Positions 1 to 8,896 of a DNA stretch of 53,136 bases are shown here, piece by piece. The position numbers were made by a program, and so were the translations under genes. How positions within the stretch are numbered: the stretch's first letter is position 1; every line of letters begins with the position of its first letter. Source of the stretch: Gemmatimonadota bacterium. GTDB lineage: Bacteria > Latescibacterota > UBA2968 > GCA-2709665. The notes beneath the pieces are model-generated. The model saw only the letters and a list, made by a program, of their open reading frames with translations. It searched no databases and had not been told where the DNA came from. The stretch lies in the NCBI GenBank assembly GCA_028874335.1, contig JAPPJY010000027.1:1-53136 (forward strand), read 5' to 3'.

Positions 1-178
1 ATTGTGGCCGAAGACAAGGCGCGCGACCGAGTCCCATCCATCGATTCGGCGAGGGAGCGCAACGCAGTATTTCGACCGCAAGGGCCGGCCGCAGCCCGGA
101 TGGACTTTTTCAACGGGCTGCCAAGGCCGTGGGCTGCGCCGTGATCCAACAGGTCAATTCAGTCAGGAGGGGCAGGCA

Positions 179-1219
179 ATGGCGAAGTCCAGTGGCGCCG
201 GCAAGGAAAAGGCGATCGATCTGGCCATTTCGCAAATCGAAAAGCAGTTCGGGCAGGGTTCCATAATGCGGCTGGGCGGCGAGGAGGGCGGGCAGGTGGC
301 CGTCGAAGTCATTCCAACCGGCGCTCTCGCACTGGACGTCGCCCTTGGCGCGGGTGGGGTCCCGCGGGGCCGGGTGGTCGAAATTTACGGTCCTGAAGGA
401 TCCGGCAAGACCACACTGACCCTGCACGTCATCGCGGAAGCGCAACGGAAGGGCGGAACCTGTGCCTTTGTCGATGCGGAGCATGCGCTCAATGTAGAAC
501 TTGCGGAACGGATCGGTGTCGATCTTGAGAACCTTCTCATCTCGCAGCCCGATACCGGGGAGGAGGCCCTGGAAATCACCGACACGCTCGTGCGCAGCGG
601 CGGGTTCGACGTGGTCGTCGTGGACTCCGTGGCGGCGCTCGTGCCGCGTGCGGAACTTGAGGGAGACATGGGCGATTCCCACGTGGGTTTGCAGGCGCGG
701 CTGATGTCTCAGGCCCTGCGCAAGCTGTCGGGATCGATCAGCAGGTCCAAGACTTGCGTGATGTTCACCAACCAGATCAGGATGAAAATCGGTGTGATGT
801 TCGGCAATCCGGAAACGACCTCGGGCGGAAACGCGCTTAAATTCTATGCATCCGTACGCATGGATATCCGACGCATTGGCGCTATCAAGGACGGGCAGGA
901 GGTCACGGGCAACCGGGTCCGTGTCCGGGTTGTCAAGAACAAGATGGCCGCGCCGTTCAAGGAGGCGGAGTTCGATCTGATGTTCGGCGAAGGCATTTCG
1001 AGAGAGGGCAGTCTTCTGGATATCGCCGAACTTCACGGCATTGTCAGCAAGAGCGGTACCTGGTTTTCCTATGGCAGCGATCGCCTGGGGCAGGGGCGGG
1101 AGAACGTAAAGAACCATTTGAAGGAACAACCGGAACTTGCCGAGGAAATCGAATCCCGGGTGCGTGAGGCCGTGGGTCTGGCGGACAACGGTGCGGCCAA
1201 GGCGGGCGACAGCGCCTGA
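179..1219 (+). CDS. recA: Recombinase RecA
   Basis: RecA forms ATP-dependent filaments on single-stranded DNA, catalyses strand exchange and triggers LexA self-cleavage. The 346-residue product has the normal length. Walker A GPEGSGKT lies at residues 71-78, and the family stretches around [19 protein letters not shown] and [19 protein letters not shown] are present. The frame is open back to the window edge, but an AGGAGG centred about 11 bases before the ATG at 179 and alignment with the usual RecA N-terminus ([12 protein letters not shown]) fix the start. recX follows about 110 bp downstream, the common recA-recX arrangement. No LexA box is visible in the 178 bases before the gene, although the promoter may lie outside the window. 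Identity is certain. Confidence 0.99.
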   Translation: MAKSSGAGKEKAIDLAISQIEKQFGQGSIMRLGGEEGGQVAVEVIPTGALALDVALGAGGVPRGRVVEIYGPEGSGKTTLTLHVIAEAQRKGGTCAFVDAEHALNVELAERIGVDLENLLISQPDTGEEALEITDTLVRSGGFDVVVVDSVAALVPRAELEGDMGDSHVGLQARLMSQALRKLSGSISRSKTCVMFTNQIRMKIGVMFGNPETTSGGNALKFYASVRMDIRRIGAIKDGQEVTGNRVRVRVVKNKMAAPFKEAEFDLMFGEGISREGSLLDIAELHGIVSKSGTWFSYGSDRLGQGRENVKNHLKEQPELAEEIESRVREAVGLADNGAAKAGDSA

Positions 1220-1330
1220 GCCGCATACCGGAGCGTACGCGGATGGCGTCGTACGTGACCTGCGCGGCGGAACGCCAGGCCTGCCCGGAAAGGCGGGGAG
1301 TTGGCATTTCCAGCCATCGAGGTGCCGCGG

Positions 1331-1861
1331 ATGAAACCGAAATCCAGTTCGCCGCCGCATCGCCCGAATGCCGCCGAAAGGGCGAAGAACGCGGCGTTTC
1401 GACTTCTGAGCGCACGCGCGTATTCGTGCGCGGAAATGAGAGAAAGGTTGCGTCGCCGGGGGTTTCAGGAGCCCGTGGTCGAGCGGACCCTCGACCAGTT
1501 GCGGCGGCTGAAGCTGGTCGACGATCGGGATTACGCGCTTCGCTTCGTTCAGGAGCGTATGCGAACCCGGCCCGCGGGCCGGGCGCTGCTACGTCACGAA
1601 CTGGAAAAGCGGGGAATCGACTCCGCTACGGCCGAGGACGTGCTGGACGAGGTGTTCGATGGCGTCGATCCCGAAGTCGTCGCCCTGGATCTCCTGAGGT
1701 CGCGCAGGAGACACTACGACGGCGTCGACAGGCGCAAAGCGCTTTCCCGTATGTACGGGTTCCTGGGGCGCCGCGGATTCGGTGCCGTGGCGCACGCGGC
1801 AGCGGAGCGGGCCTGGCTGGAATTCAGCGAAAGCGGTCACGACAGCGTGCCGGATTCGTAA
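1331..1861 (+). CDS. recX: Regulatory protein RecX
   Basis: RecX binds RecA filaments and limits their extension. The product is about 176 residues of alpha-helical repeats. It shows the RecX pattern of AFRLLSARAYSCAEMRERL near the N-terminus, then LVDDRDYALRFVQERM, then GRALLRHELEKRGID, and ends with YGFLGRRGF. The ATG at 1331 is preferred because GAGGT lies 7 bases before it. A TTG at 1301 behind a purine-rich GGCGGGGAG is an alternative that adds ten residues. The position directly after recA supports the assignment. Confidence 0.93.
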   Translation: MKPKSSSPPHRPNAAERAKNAAFRLLSARAYSCAEMRERLRRRGFQEPVVERTLDQLRRLKLVDDRDYALRFVQERMRTRPAGRALLRHELEKRGIDSATAEDVLDEVFDGVDPEVVALDLLRSRRRHYDGVDRRKALSRMYGFLGRRGFGAVAHAAAERAWLEFSESGHDSVPDS

Positions 1862-1949
1862 GCCGGAACCGGCCGCATCCCGTGCGAAACCCGGTGCGGC
1901 GCCTTGCGCCGCGGTCCGCGTGTACCCTTGTCATTGCTATATCAATACC

Positions 1950-4571
1950 ATGAAATCTTCAGCCGACATCCGTGAAGAGTATCTTCGATACTTCGAAGAC
2001 AGAGGCCACACGATCGTGCCGAGCGCGCCCGTGGCGCCGCAGGACGATGCCACGCTGCTGTTTACAAATGCAGGGATGAATCAGTTCAAGGACGTGTTTC
2101 TGGGCACCGGCCGCCGGGATTACCGCCGGGCGGTGGATACCCAGAAATGCATCCGCGTATCGGGACATCACAACGACCTCGAAGAGGTGGGCTTCAGTGC
2201 GCAGCACCATACGTTCTTCGAAATGCTGGGCAACTGGTCGTTCGGAGACTATTTCAAGCGGGAGGCGATCGCATGGGCCTGGGAACTGTTGACGGAGGTC
2301 TGGCAGCTGCCCAGAGAGAGACTCTGCGCCACGGTATTCGGCGGGGACGCCGGCGACGGACTGGCGGCGGACGAGGAGGCGGAAGCGCTCTGGACGGAGG
2401 TGACAGACCTCCCCGCCGAGCGGGTCATTCGGCTGGACAAGACGGACAACTTCTGGCAGATGGGCGAGACCGGTCCGTGCGGTCCGTGTTCGGAGGTGCA
2501 CTACTATCTGGGTGACGATCCGGCTTCGTGGTTCCGCGAGGTTCCGGACCTCGACGGTCCCGAGACCTCGGAAATCTGGAATCTGGTCTTCATTCAGTTC
2601 AACCGGGATGCCGAAGGCGTTCTGCATCCACTTCCCGAAAAGCACGTGGATACCGGCATGGGGTTCGAGCGCATCTGCACCGTGCTCCAGGGGGTGGAAT
2701 CCACCTACGATACCGATCTGTTTCAGCCTATTCTCACCAGGATCAGCGAGGTCACCGGGAAATCCTATGACGACGAAAACCGGGTGGCGATGCGCGTTAT
2801 CGCCGACCATATCCGCACGCTCTGCTTTGCGGTTGCGGACGGCGTGCTGCCATCCAACGAAGGGCGGGGGTACGTGCTGCGGCGTATCCTGAGGCGGGCG
2901 GCGCGATACGGGCGCACGCTGGAGATGCACGATCCGTTCATTCACGGGCTGGTGCCCGTTGTCGTGCGCGTTATGGGGACTGTGTTTCCCGAGGTGACTC
3001 AGCAGGCCGACCACATCTCCCGGGTCATCCGGTCGGAGGAAGAAGGGTTCGGGAAGACGCTCGACCGGGGGCTTGAGATGTTCAAGGTGGTTTCCAGCGG
3101 GGGAAGAATCTCCGGACGGGACGCGTTTCGCCTGTATGACACCTACGGTTTTCCAATCGACCTCACGCAGTTGATGTGCGCGGAGCGCGGACTGGAGGTG
3201 GACCTGGACGGGTTTGAAGCGGAGATGGCTGCCCAGCAGGCGCGGTCGCGCGAGGCGGGGCGGCGGGTCTTCGCGTCCCAGGAAGCGGTGGCCAACGATT
3301 TCCTTCCTTCGGAACATTCCGTGTTCGTCGGATACGATCGACTGGCGCTCGACACGGTCGTGGCGGCGTGCAGGGCGGCGGAGGACGGCAGGTTGGATGT
3401 GTACCTGAGAGAGACGCCGTTCTACGCCGAAGCCGGCGGGCAGGTGGGGGATCGGGGACGGATTCAAAACGGAGATCTGGAGGTACTGGTCGACGAGACT
3501 TTCCGTTCCGGCGAAGGCATCGTGCACCGGGGTCGCCTGATGCGGGGTTGCGCCGACGCGCTGGAAGGCGCCCACGTGGAGGCGCGTGTTGACGCGGAGC
3601 GCCGGATGGAGACCGCCCGAAACCATACCGCGACCCATCTGCTTCACGAGGCCCTCCGCCAGGTACTCGGCAAACACGTGAATCAGGCCGGGTCGCTGGT
3701 CGCGCCGGACCGGCTGCGATTCGACTTCAACCACTTCGAGGCCGTTACGCCTGCGCAGCAGAACGAGATCGTCCGTATCGTCAACCGGGTGATCCGCCGT
3801 GACCTCAAAGTGGATACCGATATGGTAGGTCTTGAAGAGGCGCGGCGTAACGGCGCCCGGATGTTGTTTTCCGAAAAATACGGCGACGTGGTGCGCACGG
3901 TGCGGATCGGGGACTTCAGCCTCGAGTTGTGCGGCGGCACCCACGTGGGATCGACGGGTCAGATCGGCATGCTCCAGCTGACGGCCGAAACGGGAACGGC
4001 CGCCGGCGTTCGGCGGATGGAGGCGGTCACCGGGGCGGGTGTCGAGGCCCTCATCGGGAGGCAACGGTCCACGCTTGCTGAACTGGAGGGGATGTTGAGC
4101 GTGGAGGCCGACGCATTGCCCGATCGCGTCAATCGGTTGATCTCCAGGGGCAAGGAACTCGAGCGGACGGTACAATCCATTCGCAGCGCATCGGCCGGGG
4201 AGCAAATGCGCGACCTGGCGGGCGCCGCGGTGGAGGTGGACGGGGTCCGGGTGGTGGCTACCGCCGTCCAGCCGGCGGACATGGAGGCATTTCGTGAAAT
4301 GGGCGACCGCCTCCGTGAAACCCTGGGTTCCGGTGTGGGCGTGCTGGGTGCGGCGCTGAACGGCAAAGCCTCGCTGATCGCGGTGGTTACGGACGACCTC
4401 ATCCAGCGGGGCGTTCAGGCGGGCAATATCGTCAAGGCGGTGGCGGAACGGGTGGGCGGCGGCGGCGGCGGACGCCCACATCTTGCACAGGCAGGGGGCA
4501 GGCATCCCGAAAAGATGTCCGAAGCGCTTGCCGAAGTCCCCGAGATCGTCCGGTTACAGTTGGAAGGGTAA
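1950..4571 (+). CDS. alaS: Alanine--tRNA ligase
   Basis: Class II synthetase that charges tRNA-Ala and deacylates mis-charged Ser- or Gly-tRNA-Ala. The 873-residue product covers the whole family: catalytic core from the N-terminus (LLFTNAGMNQFKDVFLG), tRNA-recognition region, editing domain with zinc-binding HTATH at about 559-563 and CGGTH at about 661-665, and a C-terminal DHHA1 domain with the glycine-rich GGGGGGRPHLAQAGG. The ATG at 1950 gives the conserved N-terminus MKSSADIREEYLRYF; the upstream extension of the frame has no family similarity. The next gene starts nine bases after the stop, so the two are probably co-transcribed. Confidence 0.98.
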   Translation: MKSSADIREEYLRYFEDRGHTIVPSAPVAPQDDATLLFTNAGMNQFKDVFLGTGRRDYRRAVDTQKCIRVSGHHNDLEEVGFSAQHHTFFEMLGNWSFGDYFKREAIAWAWELLTEVWQLPRERLCATVFGGDAGDGLAADEEAEALWTEVTDLPAERVIRLDKTDNFWQMGETGPCGPCSEVHYYLGDDPASWFREVPDLDGPETSEIWNLVFIQFNRDAEGVLHPLPEKHVDTGMGFERICTVLQGVESTYDTDLFQPILTRISEVTGKSYDDENRVAMRVIADHIRTLCFAVADGVLPSNEGRGYVLRRILRRAARYGRTLEMHDPFIHGLVPVVVRVMGTVFPEVTQQADHISRVIRSEEEGFGKTLDRGLEMFKVVSSGGRISGRDAFRLYDTYGFPIDLTQLMCAERGLEVDLDGFEAEMAAQQARSREAGRRVFASQEAVANDFLPSEHSVFVGYDRLALDTVVAACRAAEDGRLDVYLRETPFYAEAGGQVGDRGRIQNGDLEVLVDETFRSGEGIVHRGRLMRGCADALEGAHVEARVDAERRMETARNHTATHLLHEALRQVLGKHVNQAGSLVAPDRLRFDFNHFEAVTPAQQNEIVRIVNRVIRRDLKVDTDMVGLEEARRNGARMLFSEKYGDVVRTVRIGDFSLELCGGTHVGSTGQIGMLQLTAETGTAAGVRRMEAVTGAGVEALIGRQRSTLAELEGMLSVEADALPDRVNRLISRGKELERTVQSIRSASAGEQMRDLAGAAVEVDGVRVVATAVQPADMEAFREMGDRLRETLGSGVGVLGAALNGKASLIAVVTDDLIQRGVQAGNIVKAVAERVGGGGGGRPHLAQAGGRHPEKMSEALAEVPEIVRLQLEG

Positions 4572-4580
4572 TCTGCATCC

Positions 4581-5327
4581 ATGTCGACGTACGACTACCT
4601 CAAGTCAGTTCTCGCAAAGCGGGGCGCGGGGTTCCTCTGCCTCCTGGATCCCGATCGGATGGACAAGCAGGACCTGGTTCACACGGCGGCGATGTGTGAA
4701 GAGAACGGAGCTGACGCCCTGTTGATGGGCGGCAGTTTTCTGCTTTATACCGATTTCGACCGGGTGGTCCGGGAGGTCAAACGCGCCGTGGGGCTACCCC
4801 TGTTGATTTTCCCCGGTCCCGACATGAACCAGGTCTCGTCCGCGGCTGACGCAATTCTGTTTCTTTGCATGATCAGCGGGCGAAATCCGGACCTGCTGAT
4901 CGGGCAGCAGGTCAAGGCAGCCCCGATCGTCAAGGCGTACGGTCTCGAGACGATTTCAACCGGTTACATGCTGGTGGATTCCGGGCGGCAGACGACAGTC
5001 GAATATATCAGCAATACCAAACCGATGCCCGGAGACAAGCCTGAGATCGCGGCGGCGCACGCGCTGGCAGCCGAGTACCTCGGCATGCAATGCGTCTATC
5101 TGGATGCGGGCAGCGGCGCCGATCGGATGGTTTCCGACGAAATGGTCGCTGCGGTTTCGGGAAACGTATCCATACCCGTGATGGCGGGAGGAGGCATCCG
5201 GGAGCCGCGGGATGCCGGCGCGAAGGCTGCGGCGGGCGCCGATTTTGTGGTGGTGGGCAGTATACTGGAAGCAAAGCGGGACCCCGCGCTGGTACGTGAG
5301 TTTGCCGGGGCCGTCCACCGCGGGTAG
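4581..5327 (+). CDS. Geranylgeranylglyceryl phosphate synthase family protein (PcrB/GGGPS, group II type)
   Basis: A 248-residue (beta/alpha)8 prenyltransferase that joins a polyprenyl diphosphate to sn-glycerol-1-phosphate, the first ether bond of archaeal-type lipids. Visible signatures are LLDPDR near residue 22, LIFPGPDMNQVS, ISTGYMLVDSG, YLDAGSGAD and the phosphate-binding VMAGGGIREP, ending GADFVVVGSILE. The ISTGYMLVDSG and AAEYLGM features fit group II enzymes of FCB bacteria and Thermoplasmata better than Bacillus PcrB; this is from memory of the family, not an alignment. Prenyl chain length cannot be told from sequence. It follows alaS by nine bases and is closed by a hairpin terminator. 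Confidence 0.9.
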   Translation: MSTYDYLKSVLAKRGAGFLCLLDPDRMDKQDLVHTAAMCEENGADALLMGGSFLLYTDFDRVVREVKRAVGLPLLIFPGPDMNQVSSAADAILFLCMISGRNPDLLIGQQVKAAPIVKAYGLETISTGYMLVDSGRQTTVEYISNTKPMPGDKPEIAAAHALAAEYLGMQCVYLDAGSGADRMVSDEMVAAVSGNVSIPVMAGGGIREPRDAGAKAAAGADFVVVGSILEAKRDPALVREFAGAVHRG

Positions 5328-5358
5328 ACATCTGCAGGCTGGAATACAGGTTCAACGC

Positions 5359-5388
5359 AACCGCCGGGAAGGACTCTGGCGGTTTTTG
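5359..5388 (+). terminator. Rho-independent terminator after the GGGPS-like gene
   Basis: Perfect 7-bp stem AACCGCC (5359-5365) with GGCGGTT (5378-5384), a 12-base loop and a following T tract. It ends the alaS-GGGPS transcript and separates it from the pts genes. Confidence 0.75.
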
Positions 5389-5455
5389 TTTCGTTCAGGG
5401 CCGTCGGGGTTCCGGCGAGTGGCGACCAGGCGCGTGTGGAAAGGCCCGGCAGCGC

Positions 5456-5484
5456 TTGACAGGATGACTGGATTTAGATAGATT
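5456..5484 (+). promoter_or_regulatory. Sigma70-type promoter for ptsH-ptsI
   Basis: Consensus -35 TTGACA at 5456-5461, a 17-base spacer and -10 TAGATT (4 of 6) at 5479-5484. The predicted start near 5491 leaves a leader of about 36 bases before ptsH at 5527. It lies just after the preceding terminator. Confidence 0.5.
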
Positions 5485-5526
5485 GTTCACTTCCGGCATG
5501 GGCTATCATAACGGCACGAACAGGTT

Positions 5527-5787
5527 ATGGCGGAACGAGAAGCCACGGTGAAAAACAGGTTGGGTATCCATGCGCGGCCGTCGGCCCTTCTTGTGCAGGC
5601 GGCCGCAAAGTATGTATCGGAAATTACCCTGATCAAGGATGGGCTCGAGGTCAACGGCAAGAGTATCATGGGCGTTATGATGCTCGCGGCTGAGACGGAT
5701 GCGAAAATTCGCGTCCGGACGGCCGGTCCGGATGAAGAGGAAGCTCTGGACGAGATTGTGCGGATGATCGAGGGCGAGTTCGACTGA
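5527..5787 (+). CDS. ptsH: Phosphocarrier protein HPr
   Basis: HPr carries phosphate from enzyme I to acceptor proteins. At 86 residues it has normal length. The phospho-accepting His15 sits in GIHARPS and the regulatory Ser46 in NGKSIMG, both at canonical positions, so HPr-kinase control is structurally possible. ptsI starts 34 bases downstream. No enzyme II or HPr kinase lies in the window, so the pair may serve a distant transporter or a regulatory PTS. The ATG at 5527 is preceded by a modest ACAGG. Confidence 0.97.
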   Translation: MAEREATVKNRLGIHARPSALLVQAAAKYVSEITLIKDGLEVNGKSIMGVMMLAAETDAKIRVRTAGPDEEEALDEIVRMIEGEFD

Positions 5788-5821
5788 ACGGGCACATTGC
5801 TGCGTGCAAGGTCTCGGACCA

Positions 5822-7603
5822 ATGAAAGTACTTAAGGGCATCCAGGCATCGAACGGCATCGCCATCGGACCGGTGTATCTTCACGACCCGGAGGAGCCGT
5901 GGGTAGACTACCGGCGCATCGGGGAAGATGAAGTCGACGGCGAGGTGCGGAGGTTTCTGGATACGCTGGCCTCCGTGGCTGAAGACCTGAAGGCCACGCG
6001 GGTTCGTGTCGAGGAGAAGCTGGGCCCGGACCACGCGCAGATATTCGACGCACATCTGATGATTCTGGACGACGCGGCCCTGCGGGAGCCTACCCTCGCA
6101 TCGATCCGGAAAGATCGGGTGAACGTGGAGTATGCGTTCTGGCTGACTCTCCAGAAGGTGCGCCGCCAATTCGACGCAATCCAGGACGACTACTTCAGGG
6201 CAAGGCGCGCGGACATCCTCGACGTGGAGAGGCGGGTGCTATCCAGATTGTGCCGGCGTGAGGACTCGTTGCTGGAACGGATGACCGCCCCTGCGATCGT
6301 GATCGCGCACGAGCTGACACCCTCCAATGCGGCGCGCCTGAAGCGGGACAGCGTGCTGGGCATGGTTACCGAAGCGGGCGCCGCGACTTCGCATGCGTCG
6401 ATTATCGCGCGGGGACTCGAAATCCCGGCGGTCGTGGGCGTCGAGGCGGCCCTGGCGTCGGCCGAGCCCGGCGATACGGCCATTGTGGACGGGAACCGGG
6501 GGCTGGTCTGTATCCGGCCCGATCCGGACACGCTGAGCCGGTACCGCGCCGAAGCCCGCCGGTTCACCGAGTTGCAGAAGGGGCTGCTCAGGTTTACCGA
6601 CGTTCCCGCCGAAACCCTCGACGGCGTTCGTGTGAGCCTTCAGGGCAATATCGAACTGCCTGAAGAGGGCCACTCCGCTCTGGCGTACGGCGCGGAGGGC
6701 ATCGGCCTGTTCCGGACGGAATACCTCTATCTCGCGGGGCCCAGCCTGCCGGGCGAAGACGAACAGACGGCTGCGTACACCCGTCTAGCCGAACAGATGG
6801 CGCCTCATCCGCTGGTGGTGCGAACGCTGGACCTGGGCGGCGACAAGCTGGCGCAGGCATCGCACGCCGCCGAAGAAACCAACCCGTTTCTGGGCTGGCG
6901 CGCCATCCGGCACTCTCTGGCAAACAGAGATCTCTTCGGTATTCAATTGAGATCCATCCTCCGGTCCAGCGCGTACGGAAACGTGAAGCTGATGTTCCCA
7001 ATGATATCGGGCGTGGAGGAACTGCTGGAAGCCAAGTCCGTACTCGCAGAGGCCCGCGCCGAACTGAAGCGGTCCGGCGTGCCGTTCGACGAGAACTGCG
7101 AGGTCGGCGCGGTCATCGAAGTGCCGTCCGCGGCCGTCGTGGCGGATCAGCTTGCGCGCGAAGTGAGTTTTTTCAGCATAGGGACCAACGATCTTGTCCA
7201 GTATACCCTCGCAGTGGATCGGGGCAATGAACGGGTGGCCTATCTGTACGATCCGTATCATCCCGCCGTATTGCGACTGATCAAATCCGTCGTGGACGCC
7301 GGGCACCGGAACGACATTCCGGTCACGGTCTGCGGGGAAATGGCCGGAGACCCGCACAGTTGCGTCCTGCTGATGGGCCTGGGGGTGGACGGATTCAGCG
7401 CGGGTCCGCGTATGGTACCCGAGATCAAACAGGCGATCCGGTCGGTCAGCATGGAAGAGGCGAGGGCCGTGGCGGAAGAGGCGCTCGCCCTGCCCACCCG
7501 GGGCGCCATCCGGGAATATCTGCACGGTGCATTAACCCGGATGCAGGCTCCGCGCAAGGCGCTGGACGAATGGGTCGAGGAGCCGGCGGGGATTGAACGC
7601 TAA
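5822..7603 (+). CDS. ptsI: Phosphoenolpyruvate--protein phosphotransferase (PTS enzyme I)
   Basis: Enzyme I autophosphorylates from PEP and phosphorylates HPr. The 593-residue protein has the N-terminal HPr-binding and swivel domains with active-site His191 in GAATSHASIIARG (His189 in E. coli), followed by the PEP-binding TIM barrel with LFRTEYLY, RTLDLGGDK, FFSIGTNDLVQY and VCGEMAGD. The ATG at 5822 matches the family N-terminus (MKVLKGIQASNGIAIGPVY); the GTG at 5804 would add six unlike residues. No GAF domain precedes it, so it is the ordinary EI and not EI-Ntr. The stop is 101 bases before metK. Confidence 0.97.
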   Translation: MKVLKGIQASNGIAIGPVYLHDPEEPWVDYRRIGEDEVDGEVRRFLDTLASVAEDLKATRVRVEEKLGPDHAQIFDAHLMILDDAALREPTLASIRKDRVNVEYAFWLTLQKVRRQFDAIQDDYFRARRADILDVERRVLSRLCRREDSLLERMTAPAIVIAHELTPSNAARLKRDSVLGMVTEAGAATSHASIIARGLEIPAVVGVEAALASAEPGDTAIVDGNRGLVCIRPDPDTLSRYRAEARRFTELQKGLLRFTDVPAETLDGVRVSLQGNIELPEEGHSALAYGAEGIGLFRTEYLYLAGPSLPGEDEQTAAYTRLAEQMAPHPLVVRTLDLGGDKLAQASHAAEETNPFLGWRAIRHSLANRDLFGIQLRSILRSSAYGNVKLMFPMISGVEELLEAKSVLAEARAELKRSGVPFDENCEVGAVIEVPSAAVVADQLAREVSFFSIGTNDLVQYTLAVDRGNERVAYLYDPYHPAVLRLIKSVVDAGHRNDIPVTVCGEMAGDPHSCVLLMGLGVDGFSAGPRMVPEIKQAIRSVSMEEARAVAEEALALPTRGAIREYLHGALTRMQAPRKALDEWVEEPAGIER

Positions 7604-7624
7604 CAGTCCGTTGAGAAAGGCGCT

Positions 7625-7660
7625 CTGCAGGCGAGGCCTTGCAGACGGCCTGGTTGGCCG
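7625..7660 (+). promoter_or_regulatory. Two adjacent hairpins in the metK leader
   Basis: Within the 101-base ptsI-metK gap there are two back-to-back stems. CTGCAGGC (7625-7632) pairs with GCC-T-TGCAG (7636-7644) through a single bulge, and CGGCC (7646-7650) pairs with GGCCG (7656-7660) around TGGTT. A structured leader before a SAM synthetase gene suggests control, but I could not match it to a known SAM or SAH riboswitch class. There is no poly-T, so it is not a simple terminator. Confidence 0.35.
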
Positions 7661-7704
7661 AAGGAAGCATTACCTGAATTCCACGACAGGAAAAGAGGGA
7701 GTAA

Positions 7705-8874
7705 ATGCGGCGGCTTTTTACCTCGGAGTCGGTGTCGGAAGGGCACCCGGACAAGATCTGCGATCAGATTTCCGATGCGGTCCTGGATGCGATGCTTGCG
7801 GAAGACCCGCGGTCGCGCGTCGCGTGCGAGACGATGGTGACCACGGGCCAGGTGGTCGTATCGGGCGAGGTCACCACGCAGGCCCGGGTGAATCTGCAGG
7901 AACTCGTGCGAAGCGTCATCCGGCGCATCGGGTACACGGATTCGGCGTACGGATTCGACTACCGGTCCTGCGGCGTGCTGCTCGCGCTCGACACGCAGTC
8001 GCCCGACATCTCCCAGGGGGTAACAGAGGGTGAAGGTCTGCATGAAGAGCAGGGCGCGGGCGACCAGGGCATGATGTTCGGCTATGCCTGCCGCGAGACC
8101 CCGGAGTTGATGCCAATGCCAATAATGCTGTCACACAAGCTGGTGATGGCCCTGGCGGAGCTCCGGCGCAGCGGCGCGCTTACCTATCTGCGGCCCGACA
8201 GCAAGTCGCAGGTGACCGTGGAATACGAGGACGACAGACCGGTGCGTGTACATACGGTCGTGATCTCGACTCAACACGACCCCGACGTGGAACATGACCG
8301 CATCTGCAGCGATATGAAGCAGCATGTCATACAGAAGGTTATCCCGGCGCGTTATCTGGATGAGGACACGGTCTATCACATCAATCCAACCGGGCGATTC
8401 GTGGTCGGCGGTCCGCACGGCGACACGGGATTGACCGGACGCAAGATCATCGTGGATACGTACGGCGGCGTGGGGCGCCACGGCGGCGGGGCGTTTTCCG
8501 GAAAGGACCCCAGCAAGGTCGACCGGAGCGCGCACTATGCCGCGCGGTACGTCGCGAAGAACGTGGTGAAAGCCGGGCTCGCGAGCCGATGCGAGGTGCA
8601 GTTGGCCTATGCCATCGGCGTGGCTGAGCCGGTATCCATCTTCGTGGATACGTTCCGTACCGGCACGGTCAGCGATACGGATATTGCGGACCTGGTCCGC
8701 TCGCATTTCGAGTTGCGTCCGTCCGGCATCATCCGGGCCCTGAATCTTCTTCGCCCGGTGTACGAGCGCACCGCCGCCTACGGTCACTTCGGGCGGACGG
8801 AGGACGGGTTTACCTGGGAACGAACGGACAAGGCGGAAGCCCTGAAGAAGGCCGCGGGGAAGGACAGGCCCTGA
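7705..8874 (+). CDS. metK: S-adenosylmethionine synthase (methionine adenosyltransferase)
   Basis: Makes S-adenosylmethionine from methionine and ATP. The 389 residues show all three MetK sections: N-terminal [12 protein letters not shown] with the ATP-binding GHPDK at 14-18, the DQGMMFGYA segment in the middle, and the C-terminal [16 protein letters not shown] with catalytic lysine. The ATG at 7705 follows GAGGGA at good spacing. ahcY follows after 22 bp, pairing SAM synthesis with recycling of the SAM by-product. The product also feeds the SpeD-SpeE fusion encoded at 43-44 kb. Confidence 0.98.
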   Translation: MRRLFTSESVSEGHPDKICDQISDAVLDAMLAEDPRSRVACETMVTTGQVVVSGEVTTQARVNLQELVRSVIRRIGYTDSAYGFDYRSCGVLLALDTQSPDISQGVTEGEGLHEEQGAGDQGMMFGYACRETPELMPMPIMLSHKLVMALAELRRSGALTYLRPDSKSQVTVEYEDDRPVRVHTVVISTQHDPDVEHDRICSDMKQHVIQKVIPARYLDEDTVYHINPTGRFVVGGPHGDTGLTGRKIIVDTYGGVGRHGGGAFSGKDPSKVDRSAHYAARYVAKNVVKAGLASRCEVQLAYAIGVAEPVSIFVDTFRTGTVSDTDIADLVRSHFELRPSGIIRALNLLRPVYERTAAYGHFGRTEDGFTWERTDKAEALKKAAGKDRP

Positions 8875-8896
8875 TGCGGACGGAGAGGAGACTGAA

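Noticed and set aside
1..144. Open frame from the window edge to a TGA at 142-144, possible 3' end of a gene upstream of recA.
   Set aside because: Only 47 codons are visible and no family feature is present.
1..178. LexA box before recA.
   Set aside because: Neither a CTGT-N8-ACAG nor a GAAC-N4-GTTC type site was found in the available upstream sequence.
1959..4505. Very long open frame antisense to alaS.
   Set aside because: Typical shadow in high-GC DNA; the alaS frame has every family motif. The same applies to the antisense frame at 110-1360 over recA.
7604..7704. Known SAM-I, SAM-II or SAH riboswitch.
   Set aside because: The conserved sequence blocks of these classes are not present; only unassigned hairpins remain.
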